Below are positions 32,501-39,648 of a stretch of 39,648 bases of DNA, piece by piece. Origin of the DNA: Bacteroidaceae bacterium (GTDB taxonomy: Bacteria; Bacteroidota; Bacteroidia; Bacteroidales; Bacteroidaceae); NCBI GenBank assembly GCA_017464345.1, contig JAFUAH010000002.1:1-39648 (forward strand). Direction: 5' to 3'. The notes beneath the pieces were generated by a model that worked only from the letters and a program-made list of their open reading frames with translations, ran no database searches and had not been told where the DNA came from. The stretch's first letter is position 1, and every line of letters begins with the position of its first letter. The translations under genes and the position numbers were made by a program.

Positions 32501-34018
32501 GGCCTGCCCGTGCCCACCAACAAGTTCGACGGTCGCCTGTTCGCCCCCGTCACCTTCAAGGCCGAGGCTCCCGCCGGCTATAAGTTCCTCGGCTGGAAAC
32601 TGGTGGAAGGCGATGCCGATGCCACAACTATTCTGCCCAAGGAAAGCACTTGGCAGTACTACGACCAAGGCTCGCTCGACGGCCAGAACTGGACTGCCGT
32701 GAACTACAACACGTCGGCCTGGCAGAGCGGTCAGGCACCGCTCGGCTACTTCGTAGGCGGCGACCGTTACCACAACACCATCCTGGACTATGGAAGTTCC
32801 AGCAGCAACAAGCGTCCCACCTACTACTTCCGCCACAACCTGACGCTGGACAAAGCCCCGGCCAGCAGTGATGTCTTCACCCTGAACTACATCATCGACG
32901 ACGGTTTCATCATCTATGTCAATGGCCAGGAGGCCGGACGCTACAACATGCCATCCGGCACCGTCACCTACAACTCCTACGCCACCACCTACGCCCACGA
33001 CAACCCCGACCAGGGCTCCCTCGTGCTGGATGCCTCGCTCTTCCGAAAGGGCACGAACGTCATCGCCGTGGAAATCCATAATAACGAAGGCAAAAGCACC
33101 GACATCTACTGGGAAGGCGAAATCACTTACAAGAGCAGCGACCTCCAGGGCAACTACGTCTGTGCCGACGAGGAGTACGAGATGCCCAGCGGAAACATGG
33201 TGCTGCAAGCCTGCTACGCCGAGATGACCGAGGAAGAACGACAGGAGGCCGAATTGGTGACCACCCCCATCGTGATTAACGAGGTGAGCGCAGGCAACAG
33301 CATTTACGTCAATGAATACTTCAAGAAGGATGACTGGGTGGAACTCTACAACACTACTGACCACGACATTGACCTCGAAGGCATGTACCTGACCGACCGC
33401 AGTGCCAAGCCCACCAAGACCCAGATTACGGCTAAGGGCACCAAGGCCAGCACCATCATCCCCGCCCATGGCTACAAGGTCATCTGGTGCAGCAAGCGTG
33501 CCACCGACACTGAACTGCATGTCGATTTCAAGCTCGACAACGTGGACGGCACCGTCATCCGCATCATGGCACAAGATCAGAGTTGGGCCGACAGCATCGC
33601 CTATTGCGCTCACAATGGTGACCAGACCGTGGGCCGCTATCCCGACGGCGGACGGAACGTCTACCTCATGACTCAGCCCACCATCGCCAAGTCTAACCAA
33701 CTGAACACCTATGCCACGGCATGGGAATACGTACCCAGTGACACCATCGGGACTGACATTGACCGCATCTACAGCACACGCTCCGGTGGCATGAGCATTG
33801 CCTACACCGGCAACACCCTGCTCGTCAAGAGCGAGGAAGCCCCGCACGTCACCGTCACCCTCTACACAGCCTCTGGTGCCACGGTCATGTACCAGCACCT
33901 GAATCTGGAGAACGGACACGAGCGCATCGGCCTGACTGCACTGCCTGCCGGCGTGTATGTGGCCCGTGCCAAGGACAACGATGGCAACGAATGCGCCACC
34001 AAGTTCCTGAAAAAATAG
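29597..34018 (+). CDS. Large CotH-family surface protein with lamin-tail, Big_2 and type IX sorting domains
   Basis: A 1473-residue secreted protein. In order: signal peptide (1-22); an N-terminal beta domain (about 23-215); Big_2 (about 217-295, ITLSKTRASMVPGEQLQL); first lamin-tail domain (about 307-447, LVINEIQSAN, GGWIELYNPG); chitobiase-like C-terminal domain (about 465-538, LRYTTDGSTPT); CotH domain (about 540-925, with QPVMHYINGRYAGVINVRE, NDWPQNNVKGF and RFVLFDLDGTF); a beta-sandwich (about 1019-1180, NYIIDDGFIIYVNGQEAGR); second lamin-tail domain (about 1222-1352); and a C-terminal type IX sorting domain (about 1393-1473, LPAGVYVARAKDNDGNE, then KFLKK). CotH proteins are atypical kinases in spores; the role here is unknown, perhaps surface adhesion or glycan binding. 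It is a likely client of PorU/PorV. Confidence 0.9.
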   Translation: MKKIGKILSIWAVCCLTGQTWAASWIDLTSQYIVNPDFIGNDVSTGWLGTSFGAANPHENAEHYSKNFNTYQYISGLTPGLYRLSLKAFYRMGNSSNDYSLYSSGNYEGYQHAQLYASSSEEEVYVPIAPASSAALGQSLGGATSLVGSSGWWGEGGYYIPNNMEAAYYWFSAGYYQNSVEVNVGADGELLIGIRKTSLINEDWTCLDEWRLEYYGDITNVTAITLSKTRASMVPGEQLQLTATVSPDNATLKGVTWKSSNESIVTVDGNGNVTALKTGQARITATATDGSGVSATCTVTVTSNTAGLKNLVINEIQSANLDQFVDPSWNYGGWIELYNPGTLGVTLTGCWVSDDPNNLQKVHISQPAAVPAKGYYCLWFDHHDKYCLTQIDMKLDVEGGTIYLSDANGNLILSQTYPPTVARCSYARKAVDAAEWAWSPTPTPAASNESMTWAETRLPAPEVDQPSQIFGSTLTVCVNIPEGASLRYTTDGSTPTATNGETSLDGLFYPSSTTTYRFCLVGDGYLPSQVVTRTYIYQDKTFALPVVSVVGNDGDLYGDDMGLMVRGNGNGRPGNGQSSACNWNMDWDRTVNFEYINQEGEMAVNQETAMERCGGWSRAWTPYSFKIKANKRYELQSYLPYQFFPEKPYLKHKTLQIRNGGNDTSCRIKDPALQEIVFRSGLDIDCQAYQPVMHYINGRYAGVINVREPNNKHFVYANYGLDDDEIDQFEMSPDSGYVQKCGTYESMQRWYALSAQCGTSDEAYQQIKQMVDIDEYCNYMAVEFYLGGNDWPQNNVKGFKPIMEGGKFRFVLFDLDGTFATTSSFSTFANKKTYTFDLLYGEPVSRITKEIEFVTIFLNMIKNADFRKQFIDTYCLVAGSVFEPERCKDIINELANRVSDSQNIWNEVYWTSSTPWSTANSLISSLSKTRQSTMINTLKSYTAFGLSNATIQNVTLSTNILEARLLVNGLPVPTNKFDGRLFAPVTFKAEAPAGYKFLGWKLVEGDADATTILPKESTWQYYDQGSLDGQNWTAVNYNTSAWQSGQAPLGYFVGGDRYHNTILDYGSSSSNKRPTYYFRHNLTLDKAPASSDVFTLNYIIDDGFIIYVNGQEAGRYNMPSGTVTYNSYATTYAHDNPDQGSLVLDASLFRKGTNVIAVEIHNNEGKSTDIYWEGEITYKSSDLQGNYVCADEEYEMPSGNMVLQACYAEMTEEERQEAELVTTPIVINEVSAGNSIYVNEYFKKDDWVELYNTTDHDIDLEGMYLTDRSAKPTKTQITAKGTKASTIIPAHGYKVIWCSKRATDTELHVDFKLDNVDGTVIRIMAQDQSWADSIAYCAHNGDQTVGRYPDGGRNVYLMTQPTIAKSNQLNTYATAWEYVPSDTIGTDIDRIYSTRSGGMSIAYTGNTLLVKSEEAPHVTVTLYTASGATVMYQHLNLENGHERIGLTALPAGVYVARAKDNDGNECATKFLKK

Positions 34019-34030
34019 GATAAAAGCAGG

Positions 34031-34621
34031 ATGAAAAAGCTCCTTTACGTCCATGGTTTTGCATCGGCAGGTTCCTCTGGAACGGCCACACACCTGCGCA
34101 ACATGCTTTACGAATATGGTGTGGAGGTCATCTCCCCCGACATCCCTGTCATGCCACTGGAGGCAAAAGTGTTTTTGCAGAAATTGGTAAAAGAAGTACA
34201 GCCCGACCTGATAGTTTGCACTTCAATGGGCGGTCTGTACACAGAACAGATGTACGGTGTGCCACGCATTTTGGTGAATCCCTCCTTCCATATGGCTCGC
34301 CACCTCACCTTTCAAGGGATGGGGCGACGTGAATTTCTGAACAAACGACAGGACGGTGTCCGGGACTTCAAAGTGGACAAGGAGATGATAGCCCAATTCC
34401 GCGAAGTAGAGAAACTGACCTTCAGCCAAATTACAGAAGGAGAAAAAGGCATCGTCTGGGGACTATTCGGGAAGAACGACAAGTTCGTGAACTGCCAGCC
34501 AGAGTACAAGAAAGCATACGGGACGGCACATTTTCGAATCTTTGACGGTGAGCACCGTCTGAACGACACGGTACTGAAAAAGGAGATATTTCCACTCATC
34601 AAACTAATCCTAAACTTATAA
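34031..34621 (+). CDS. Small alpha/beta hydrolase, YqiA/UPF0227-like esterase
   Basis: Cytosolic protein of 196 residues. It begins MKKLLYVHGFASAGSSGTA; the catalytic triad is readable as S65 in CTSMGGLY, D150 in GKNDKFVN and H175 in DGEHRLND. The nucleophile elbow is TSMGG rather than the usual GxSxG, as in YqiA relatives. YqiA has esterase activity on short acyl chains; the natural substrate is unknown. It starts 12 nt after the CotH gene and 5 nt before the thioredoxin gene, so it is probably co-transcribed with both. Confidence 0.8.
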   Translation: MKKLLYVHGFASAGSSGTATHLRNMLYEYGVEVISPDIPVMPLEAKVFLQKLVKEVQPDLIVCTSMGGLYTEQMYGVPRILVNPSFHMARHLTFQGMGRREFLNKRQDGVRDFKVDKEMIAQFREVEKLTFSQITEGEKGIVWGLFGKNDKFVNCQPEYKKAYGTAHFRIFDGEHRLNDTVLKKEIFPLIKLILNL

Positions 34622-34626
34622 CGACA

Positions 34627-35160
34627 ATGAAGAAGATTTTCATCGGCATCCTGGCCGGACTATTGCTCTCAGGATGCACCCAGAAGGAGAAAGCACAGGA
34701 GACGACCCAAGTCCCTGCAACTGAGGAGCAGACCGAAGTGGCTGCAGAGGGACAGATGGCTCCAGACTTCACGCTGAACGACCCCGAAGGCAAACCGCTC
34801 TCCCTGTCTTCACTGCGCGGGAAATACGTTGTGCTGGACTTTTGGGGAACATGGTGCAAATGGTGTGTGAAAGGCATTCCCGACATGAGGGCCTGCTACG
34901 AAAAGTATGAGGGCAAATTCGAGATGCTGAGCATCGACTTTGGCGATGACGAGGACACATGGCTCAAGGCTATCGACAGCTACAAGATGAACTGGAAACA
35001 CGTCATCACTGACGAAGAGAGCGCACAGGAACTTCAGACGCTCTACGCCATCGAAGGTTTCCCCACCAAGATTATCGTTAATCCCGAGGGAAAAATTGAC
35101 CACATCACCGTGGGTGAAGACCCTGCTTTCTACAAGTATATCGACGACTTGTTCGAGTAA
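34627..35160 (+). CDS. TlpA/ResA-like thioredoxin lipoprotein
   Basis: Periplasmic membrane-anchored thiol-disulfide protein. Lipobox LLLSGC (Cys17), an acidic linker (about 18-40), then the AhpC/TSA-like fold (APDFTLNDPEGKPLSLSSL). The redox motif is C77-K-W-C80 in FWGTWCKWC, with the cis-proline in EGFPTKIIV. Family members reduce cytochrome c apoproteins or other exported proteins; the partner here is not evident. The length of 177 is normal. It is the last gene before a 58-bp perfect palindrome. Confidence 0.9.
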   Translation: MKKIFIGILAGLLLSGCTQKEKAQETTQVPATEEQTEVAAEGQMAPDFTLNDPEGKPLSLSSLRGKYVVLDFWGTWCKWCVKGIPDMRACYEKYEGKFEMLSIDFGDDEDTWLKAIDSYKMNWKHVITDEESAQELQTLYAIEGFPTKIIVNPEGKIDHITVGEDPAFYKYIDDLFE

Positions 35161-35179
35161 GCACGGGCACGTCTTCCCT

Positions 35180-35237
35180 ATCCTATACAGGTCAGCCTTG
35201 TCGCACAGCTGTGCGACAAGGCTGACCTGTATAGGAT
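35180..35237. repeat. Perfect 58-bp palindrome between convergent genes
   Basis: The 29 bases at 35180-35208 are followed with no loop by their exact reverse complement at 35209-35237. The centre is GCACAGCTGTGC and the inner arms are CCTTGTC/GACAAGG, as in the palindromes at 17546 and 17608, with outer arms ATCCTATACAGGTCAG. A smaller dyad AGACTCG/CGAGTCT follows at 35246-35261. It could act as a bidirectional terminator, but neither side has a T run. Confidence 0.92.
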
Positions 35238-35309
35238 TAAGCCCAGACTCGGGCGAGTCTCGCTTGACGGACAATTGACCCACAAGCAAAAGACTTACGG
35301 GCAACGTCC

Positions 35310-36146
35310 CTATCTCAATACTATGCTGCACGAAAGCCCGGCAGCCCGCTCTTCCTGCTGATAGAATGGGGCAGCCACCACTATGGGGGTATCCGACTTG
35401 CTCCGTGCAGCACGCATCGCATCACGCTGGTCTATCCGGAAAAGGCGCTTCCAGACGGGCAGCATCCAGTAGCCTGCGTCGGCACAAAGAATGCCCACAC
35501 CTGCCCCCGTCAGCACATCGCCCACCCAGTGGCGTTTATTATAGACACGCAGAAAGGCCACACTTGTGGCCACGACGTAGGCGGCCGAACCATATCCCCA
35601 ACCATATTCCAGGCGCATCAGTTCGGCTCCGGTGAAAGCTGTCGCCGTGTGACCGGAGAAGTAGGAATTCTTTTTGCTCGAGTCGGGGCGATTCTCCTTT
35701 ATCGTATACTTCACAGTGTTGGTCACACCAGCCATCAGCACATTGGCCGTGGCTGAGGCTATCAGACGGTCGCGGAAGTTGTGACGAGGCTTGGTGCCTG
35801 GGATGAAGCCCACAAGCAGATGTGTAGCCGTGGGAATATATTGCAAATATTCGTCGGCCTTGCAAGTATGGTGATGAGGATTAAGGTCGTTACAAGCCTT
35901 CTCTTCCAGCCAGTTGGTGGGACTCTGTTCTGCCAGTCCAAAGGCCCCCATGCCGACCAACAGAGCCGGGGCTATTAGTTGGTGAGGATGGAAACGGCAA
36001 GAGGTATCCACCGCGACAGAAGAGCCCGCAGATACAGAGTCGCCAGTAAGGGACACCGCCGTCACGATGGGCACATCCATTTCTGTTTGTGCTTGTACGG
36101 AGACACCCATGGTCAAGGCTATGAAGATGAAAATTAAATGTTTCAT
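35310..36146 (-). CDS. PAP2-family phosphatase, exported
   Basis: Lipid or inositol phosphatase family with a signal peptide (MKHLIFIFIALTMGVSVQAQ). The three PAP2 motifs are K-x6-RP in KYTIKENRP, SGH in YFSGHTAT (H166), and R-x5-H-x3-D in RVYNKRHWVGD (R200, H206, D210). Hydrophobic segments flank them. Bacteroidetes relatives include lipid A 4'-phosphatases (LpxF type) and periplasmic PAP2 enzymes; this one has a long N-terminal extension (about 20-75) of unknown role. The start overlaps the stop of the barrel protein upstream (ATGA), so its job may be at the outer envelope. Confidence 0.88.
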   Translation of the reverse strand: MKHLIFIFIALTMGVSVQAQTEMDVPIVTAVSLTGDSVSAGSSVAVDTSCRFHPHQLIAPALLVGMGAFGLAEQSPTNWLEEKACNDLNPHHHTCKADEYLQYIPTATHLLVGFIPGTKPRHNFRDRLIASATANVLMAGVTNTVKYTIKENRPDSSKKNSYFSGHTATAFTGAELMRLEYGWGYGSAAYVVATSVAFLRVYNKRHWVGDVLTGAGVGILCADAGYWMLPVWKRLFRIDQRDAMRAARSKSDTPIVVAAPFYQQEERAAGLSCSIVLR

Positions 36147-38536
36147 AAGTCTATTTTTAGCGTAGCTATGATACCACGTGGGATAGTGAGCGTCATATTG
36201 GGACCACGAGCATTGTCGCCCCGGACTCCCTGCGGAAAGGTATACTCCGTCAGCACGTTGCCAAAATCATAGGCATTATAGCACAGGAGATTGAGCGACA
36301 TGGCGTGACGATGCAACATCCAGCGCACCTGAGCGTGGATATCGATATTGAAGATTGCGCTCTCGCGACAGCCAAAGTTTCCGTCCGTAGGGTTGATGCC
36401 TCGGCTACTGCGTGGATTAATGGCCACCTGCGTGTTGCCATTGGCGTCAGTGTACGTGGCAGTATTGAAAAAGGAAAAGGGCTGCCCGTCGGTCCACCGC
36501 CCTGTCACGCCGAAACGGAAATTCCGGCAGACATTGTAGCCCAGATAGATGCGACAGACATAGGCCTTGTCCTGATCCAAACGGCCCACAGCAGGATATG
36601 CACCCGTAGGGTTACCCAGATTGCGCAGGGTATTAGGATTGGCAGTCGTCTCCGAGAGCACTCCAATGTTGTTCGAAACAGGACCGTTGCCCAACGCCGA
36701 CAGGCCCACACACATCATCGACTGCCACGACAGGCTGAAGATGACTTTCCGCCCAACGTAGGTATAGCGCGACAATTGGGACATGTAGTAGGGTGTATTC
36801 GTCAGTAGCCCCGTCCCCATCAACGACGTTGGTGTATAGTCTACGATATACTCGTGCAAACCGTCGTTTAGATAAAAGTTGCCATTGTCGTAAAAGCCAT
36901 TAGCCTCACTGCCCCCCTGGAATTGCGCCATCCAGGTGTGATAGAATTTTTTATACGTCTGTAGCAAGGCAATTTCATGTCGCCCGAAACGCAGCCGTAT
37001 AGGCACATCCAAGGTCACGTAGGCAGGCTGCTGCAGATGGTGTCGGTAGGTGTGATAGGCACCTCCTGTCGTGGAGAACAAGCGGTTGGTACCTGCATGA
37101 TAGATGTGTGCATTCATGTAGTCGCGACTCATGAAGCGGATGTCCTCGATGTTGTAGCTGATGCGTTCATGCGAGATACTCAGTCCCAAGTGCAACCATT
37201 TAGTCGGCCGATAGTCCAAGGAGAAGCCAGCAAGCAAGTTGGGCGACACCTTACTTCTCCCGTCCAAAAGCATCCCATCTAATGACATGCCCAACGAGCC
37301 GTTGATTGAGAAACGAGGCGTGACAGTATGGTGTGCCTCCAATACAGCGCGATTTTCCAGCAGGCCAGAGCTGAAGTCGTGGCTGTTCCATTCATAACGA
37401 AAGAGGGGGACAGGCACTGGGGCCAGCATGTGCTGCAAATAGATGTCATTTGTAAAGCGCTCCTCCCTCGGTTGGAAGCGGAGCAGGCTATTATATCCCT
37501 CCACGCTTATTTGCAACCAAGGCAACAGGCGTCGTTCATAGGTCAGTGCCCATGTGAGTTCATGGGTACGCCCGTCACTCATCCAGGGTTCCATCGCCTC
37601 TCCGTCTTGGTCTATGATATTGCGTGTGAAGGACAAATCCTCGTGCCGGTTTACGTGGGTGGCCCATGTCAGTCCCGTTGTCAGACCTCGTCTACGACCG
37701 TAAAGTGATGCCGAGTAAGACCTTAGGTCACAAACTTCAGCTCGGTTTCGGTAGAAGTCTGCACCATAGTTTTCTGTGCCTGAGACATTTACCCAGTAGC
37801 CCAACCTCTCCAACCATCTGCCCGACGGCAACTGGCCATCCAACTGCACCTTATATGCATCTGACGGATATAGGGGAGCTGCGGGCAAAAGCCCATCTTG
37901 ATTATAATTAGGATATTGCTGTTCACCAGCAGTCACCATGATATGCTGCCGATAGGCTTTCCCCTGACTATCACGGAACGTATAGGCCACATCGGCCGTC
38001 CCTGCATCGTGCACATGCTGCCGATGCTGAATCAGTTGGCGGTCATAGGCTCCTTCTGTACCCGTACCATGAAACAGATGCACGATATCCGATGTACCGC
38101 GGGAGATGCCACCCAGGTCTCCCATATTCCAAGAGACGGATACATGGTCGTACTGTGTCGTATCGAGGTCGAAGTGGAGTTCCGAACTACGAGTATTGAT
38201 GCGCATGTCATAATTCTCCAGGCTGGGCACGTACAGTGTAGAACCCGCTTGGAAGCGATTGTCCAGTCGGAAACCGTCTATGTAATATCGGTTCCATCGG
38301 TAGGAATTGCCGTCTACGGAGAATATCAACTGACTCCGTTCATCCCAGTGCCCCGTATGCAACCCCTGAACCACTGTGTGATCGCCCATTGCATCCAACC
38401 ATGTCGTCAGATATCCTTGGTGGAAACGCTCACGCACAAACTCTGCCCGTGTGGTATCTTCGGGCAATTGACCCCATATCATCTGGCTCTGCACAAAAAA
38501 CGTCAGAGCCAAGGTCATCCAAATTCTCAGCTTCAT
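36143..38536 (-). CDS. Large outer-membrane beta-barrel protein, TonB-receptor-like
   Basis: A 797-residue exported barrel protein. Signal peptide MKLRIWMTLALTFFVQSQMIWG. The first 130 residues include SVDGNSYRWNRYYIDGFRLDNRF, similar to the end of a plug region, and the remainder consists of alternating aromatic strands up to the terminal GIIATLKIDL. No carboxypeptidase-like N-terminal domain or TonB box is evident, and the plug appears shortened, so it may be a non-classical member or a porin. The stop of the preceding gene overlaps its start (ATGA) and its own stop overlaps the PAP2 start. Confidence 0.72.
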   Translation of the reverse strand: MKLRIWMTLALTFFVQSQMIWGQLPEDTTRAEFVRERFHQGYLTTWLDAMGDHTVVQGLHTGHWDERSQLIFSVDGNSYRWNRYYIDGFRLDNRFQAGSTLYVPSLENYDMRINTRSSELHFDLDTTQYDHVSVSWNMGDLGGISRGTSDIVHLFHGTGTEGAYDRQLIQHRQHVHDAGTADVAYTFRDSQGKAYRQHIMVTAGEQQYPNYNQDGLLPAAPLYPSDAYKVQLDGQLPSGRWLERLGYWVNVSGTENYGADFYRNRAEVCDLRSYSASLYGRRRGLTTGLTWATHVNRHEDLSFTRNIIDQDGEAMEPWMSDGRTHELTWALTYERRLLPWLQISVEGYNSLLRFQPREERFTNDIYLQHMLAPVPVPLFRYEWNSHDFSSGLLENRAVLEAHHTVTPRFSINGSLGMSLDGMLLDGRSKVSPNLLAGFSLDYRPTKWLHLGLSISHERISYNIEDIRFMSRDYMNAHIYHAGTNRLFSTTGGAYHTYRHHLQQPAYVTLDVPIRLRFGRHEIALLQTYKKFYHTWMAQFQGGSEANGFYDNGNFYLNDGLHEYIVDYTPTSLMGTGLLTNTPYYMSQLSRYTYVGRKVIFSLSWQSMMCVGLSALGNGPVSNNIGVLSETTANPNTLRNLGNPTGAYPAVGRLDQDKAYVCRIYLGYNVCRNFRFGVTGRWTDGQPFSFFNTATYTDANGNTQVAINPRSSRGINPTDGNFGCRESAIFNIDIHAQVRWMLHRHAMSLNLLCYNAYDFGNVLTEYTFPQGVRGDNARGPNMTLTIPRGIIATLKIDL

Positions 38537-39450
38537 TTCTTATGCTTGAGTATGTCTATGTTATAGGCCAAGCCCAAACGTGCCTGCTGATAGGGATAGT
38601 CGCGAAGCCCATACTGATAGGCCGCAACGATTTCCCAATCCCTGATGTTGTAGGAAAATTGTGTTTTTAACGTCATCGGGCAGTCATGAGCTAAATCTCC
38701 CCCATTGCTGGCATTATGTTCCCAGCCATTATAGCCACCAAGTGTTTGAGACAGACTGAAATAGCGAGTCTCCCATTTCAGCATCACGCCATATTGCACA
38801 GCATCGTTCTGCCTGCCGTTGTCAGTCTGCCAACACAGGAATCCCGTAGTGGCTGCCACACGCAGACGGTGGTTCAGCGAGGCATGTCCCAGCACAAACG
38901 ATTTAGCCAGTGATGTATCGAAAAAATACCCTGGACTATCATAGTAACGCGCATGATAGAACTCACCACCAGATGCAGTCTTCAGTGCTGCCCGCAACGT
39001 CCAGTCTGGGCATACACGCTTTTCCTTTAGCAGCTGCATGTCAATGCTCACATACACGTCACCTCCCAAGTGCCCTTTCTTCGCATCAGCCTTATGTGCA
39101 TCCTGAATACGGCACACTGCAATGTTCCGATCCGTATTACGATACCATTCCATTACAGGCATCCATAAAGTCAGATTTGCCCGTCGCGTCCACAAGGGGA
39201 CATTCACCTTCAATGCTACATCCGACGTATGGTCTCCACGCTTGCCAAAGAAGTGGTCTCCTGCCAATTCTATTCTCAACTCACCACTCACGCGCCCGTC
39301 CAACATATCAGGGACGGCAAAGGCATTCGGGCCGAAATAATATGGAGAGATAAGCGACGGAGTCCCCAAAGGAGACTTATCCAAGGCAGTCTGTGCAGAC
39401 AAGGAGAGTCCCCACACCATCAAACACAAAAAGAATACTATACGTTTCAT
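38533..39450 (-). CDS. Outer-membrane barrel-like protein of unknown function
   Basis: The start is placed at 39450 (MKRIVFFLCLMVWGLSLSAQ), because the open frame upstream runs through the promoter. The mature protein begins TALDKSPLGTPSLISPYYFGPNAFAVPDMLDG and then shows amphipathic beta strands with aromatic girdle residues (SGELRIELAGDHFFG, RANLTLWMPVMEWY, ending ARLGLAYNIDI). Length is 305. I do not recognise a named family. It begins the three-gene operon with the larger barrel and the PAP2 phosphatase. The -7 box ends 5 nt before the ATG, so the message is likely leaderless or nearly so. Confidence 0.75.
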   Translation of the reverse strand: MKRIVFFLCLMVWGLSLSAQTALDKSPLGTPSLISPYYFGPNAFAVPDMLDGRVSGELRIELAGDHFFGKRGDHTSDVALKVNVPLWTRRANLTLWMPVMEWYRNTDRNIAVCRIQDAHKADAKKGHLGGDVYVSIDMQLLKEKRVCPDWTLRAALKTASGGEFYHARYYDSPGYFFDTSLAKSFVLGHASLNHRLRVAATTGFLCWQTDNGRQNDAVQYGVMLKWETRYFSLSQTLGGYNGWEHNASNGGDLAHDCPMTLKTQFSYNIRDWEIVAAYQYGLRDYPYQQARLGLAYNIDILKHKK

Positions 39451-39455
39451 CGCCA

Positions 39456-39486
39456 CAAAGATACTAAAAAAATACTGAAACACAAA
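39456..39486 (-). promoter_or_regulatory. Promoter of the barrel-barrel-PAP2 operon
   Basis: TTTG (39486-39483), 19 nt, TATCTTTG (39463-39456) on the minus strand. Only 5 nt separate it from the ATG. Confidence 0.75.
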
Positions 39487-39520
39487 GCAAGACAAGTACA
39501 AAGACATGCAAACACGCAGA

Positions 39521-39549
39521 AACCCTCCAGTCCATCGGACCAGAGGGTT
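39521..39549 (-). terminator. Hairpin downstream of 5S rRNA
   Basis: A 13-bp stem (AACCCTCTGGTCC on the minus strand, two wobble pairs) with a 3-nt loop, 17 nt past the 5S 3' end. The following bases are only modestly T-rich, so it could be either an rRNA terminator or a processing signal. Confidence 0.6.
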
Positions 39550-39565
39550 CCCTTCTCTGAAAAAA

Positions 39566-39648
<83 letters not shown>

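Noticed and set aside
32357-34093. 578-residue minus-strand open frame opposite the CotH gene
   Set aside because: Shadow of the CotH reading frame; Val/Gly/His-rich composition and no domain, while the plus-strand frame has clear domains.

Overview
The window reads as a chromosomal segment of a Bacteroidales bacterium, most likely Prevotellaceae or a close relative. The reasons are the Bacteroidetes-type -7 promoter boxes (TAnnTTTG, often with a TTG/TTTG about 19-20 nt upstream), type IX secretion genes (porU, porV, and a cargo-type C-terminal domain), a C10 (streptopain-like) protease with a leucine-rich tail, a DUF4296 lipoprotein next to lspA, and a Bacteroidetes-type TraR/DksA protein that has lost most of its zinc cysteines. 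It is mostly ordinary core genome with a secreted glycan-degrading section. There is no phage, transposase, CRISPR array or tRNA that I can see.

Layout. 1-61: end of a plus-strand gene cut by the window edge. 161-6923 (minus): an ileS - traR/dksA-like - lspA - DUF4296 lipoprotein - 55-residue small ORF - aldo/keto reductase operon with 1-4 nt overlaps between most genes. 7116-10143 (minus): C10 protease with a following secreted protein. 10708-16768 (minus): FAH-family hydrolase - porU - porV - ispF, again coupled by overlaps. 16897-17378: a plus-strand BACON-like fragment, then paired perfect palindromes. 17748-20596 (minus): rplM - rpsI - rpsB - tsf with structured leaders. 20838-23597 (minus): hisS and a GH33 sialidase. 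23964-34018 (plus): a PcRGLX/YetA-like protein, a FadL-like porin, a GH5 mannanase-like lipoprotein and a 1473-residue CotH/lamin-tail protein with a type IX sorting domain, followed by a small alpha/beta hydrolase and a TlpA-like thioredoxin lipoprotein. 35310-39450 (minus): two outer-membrane barrel proteins and a PAP2 phosphatase in one overlapping operon. 39566-39648: 3' part of a 5S rRNA on the minus strand, so an rRNA operon lies beyond the right edge.

How the genes work together. PorU and PorV are the sortase and shuttle of type IX secretion. The CotH protein encoded 14 kb away carries a matching C-terminal sorting domain and is a likely client. The sialidase, YetA-like protein and GH5 enzyme suggest scavenging of host or plant glycans, with FadL-type and other barrel proteins providing the outer-membrane side. 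LspA matures the lipoproteins seen here.

The most unusual signal is not a gene but small repeats. (1) Degenerate tandem repeats of about 8-11 nt, often with inverted symmetry, sit in frame inside conserved genes (two in ileS, one in hisS, two in the YetA-like gene) and also between genes (rpsB-tsf, hisS-sialidase, at the aldo/keto reductase start). (2) A nearly identical 55-bp palindrome carrying a complete promoter occurs upstream of ileS and of the C10 protease, with a degenerate third copy upstream of the FAH-porU-porV-ispF operon. (3) Long perfect palindromes of 28, 36 and 58 bp share the arms CCTTGTC/GACAAGG around different palindromic cores. All three look like dispersed element families that have spread through this genome.
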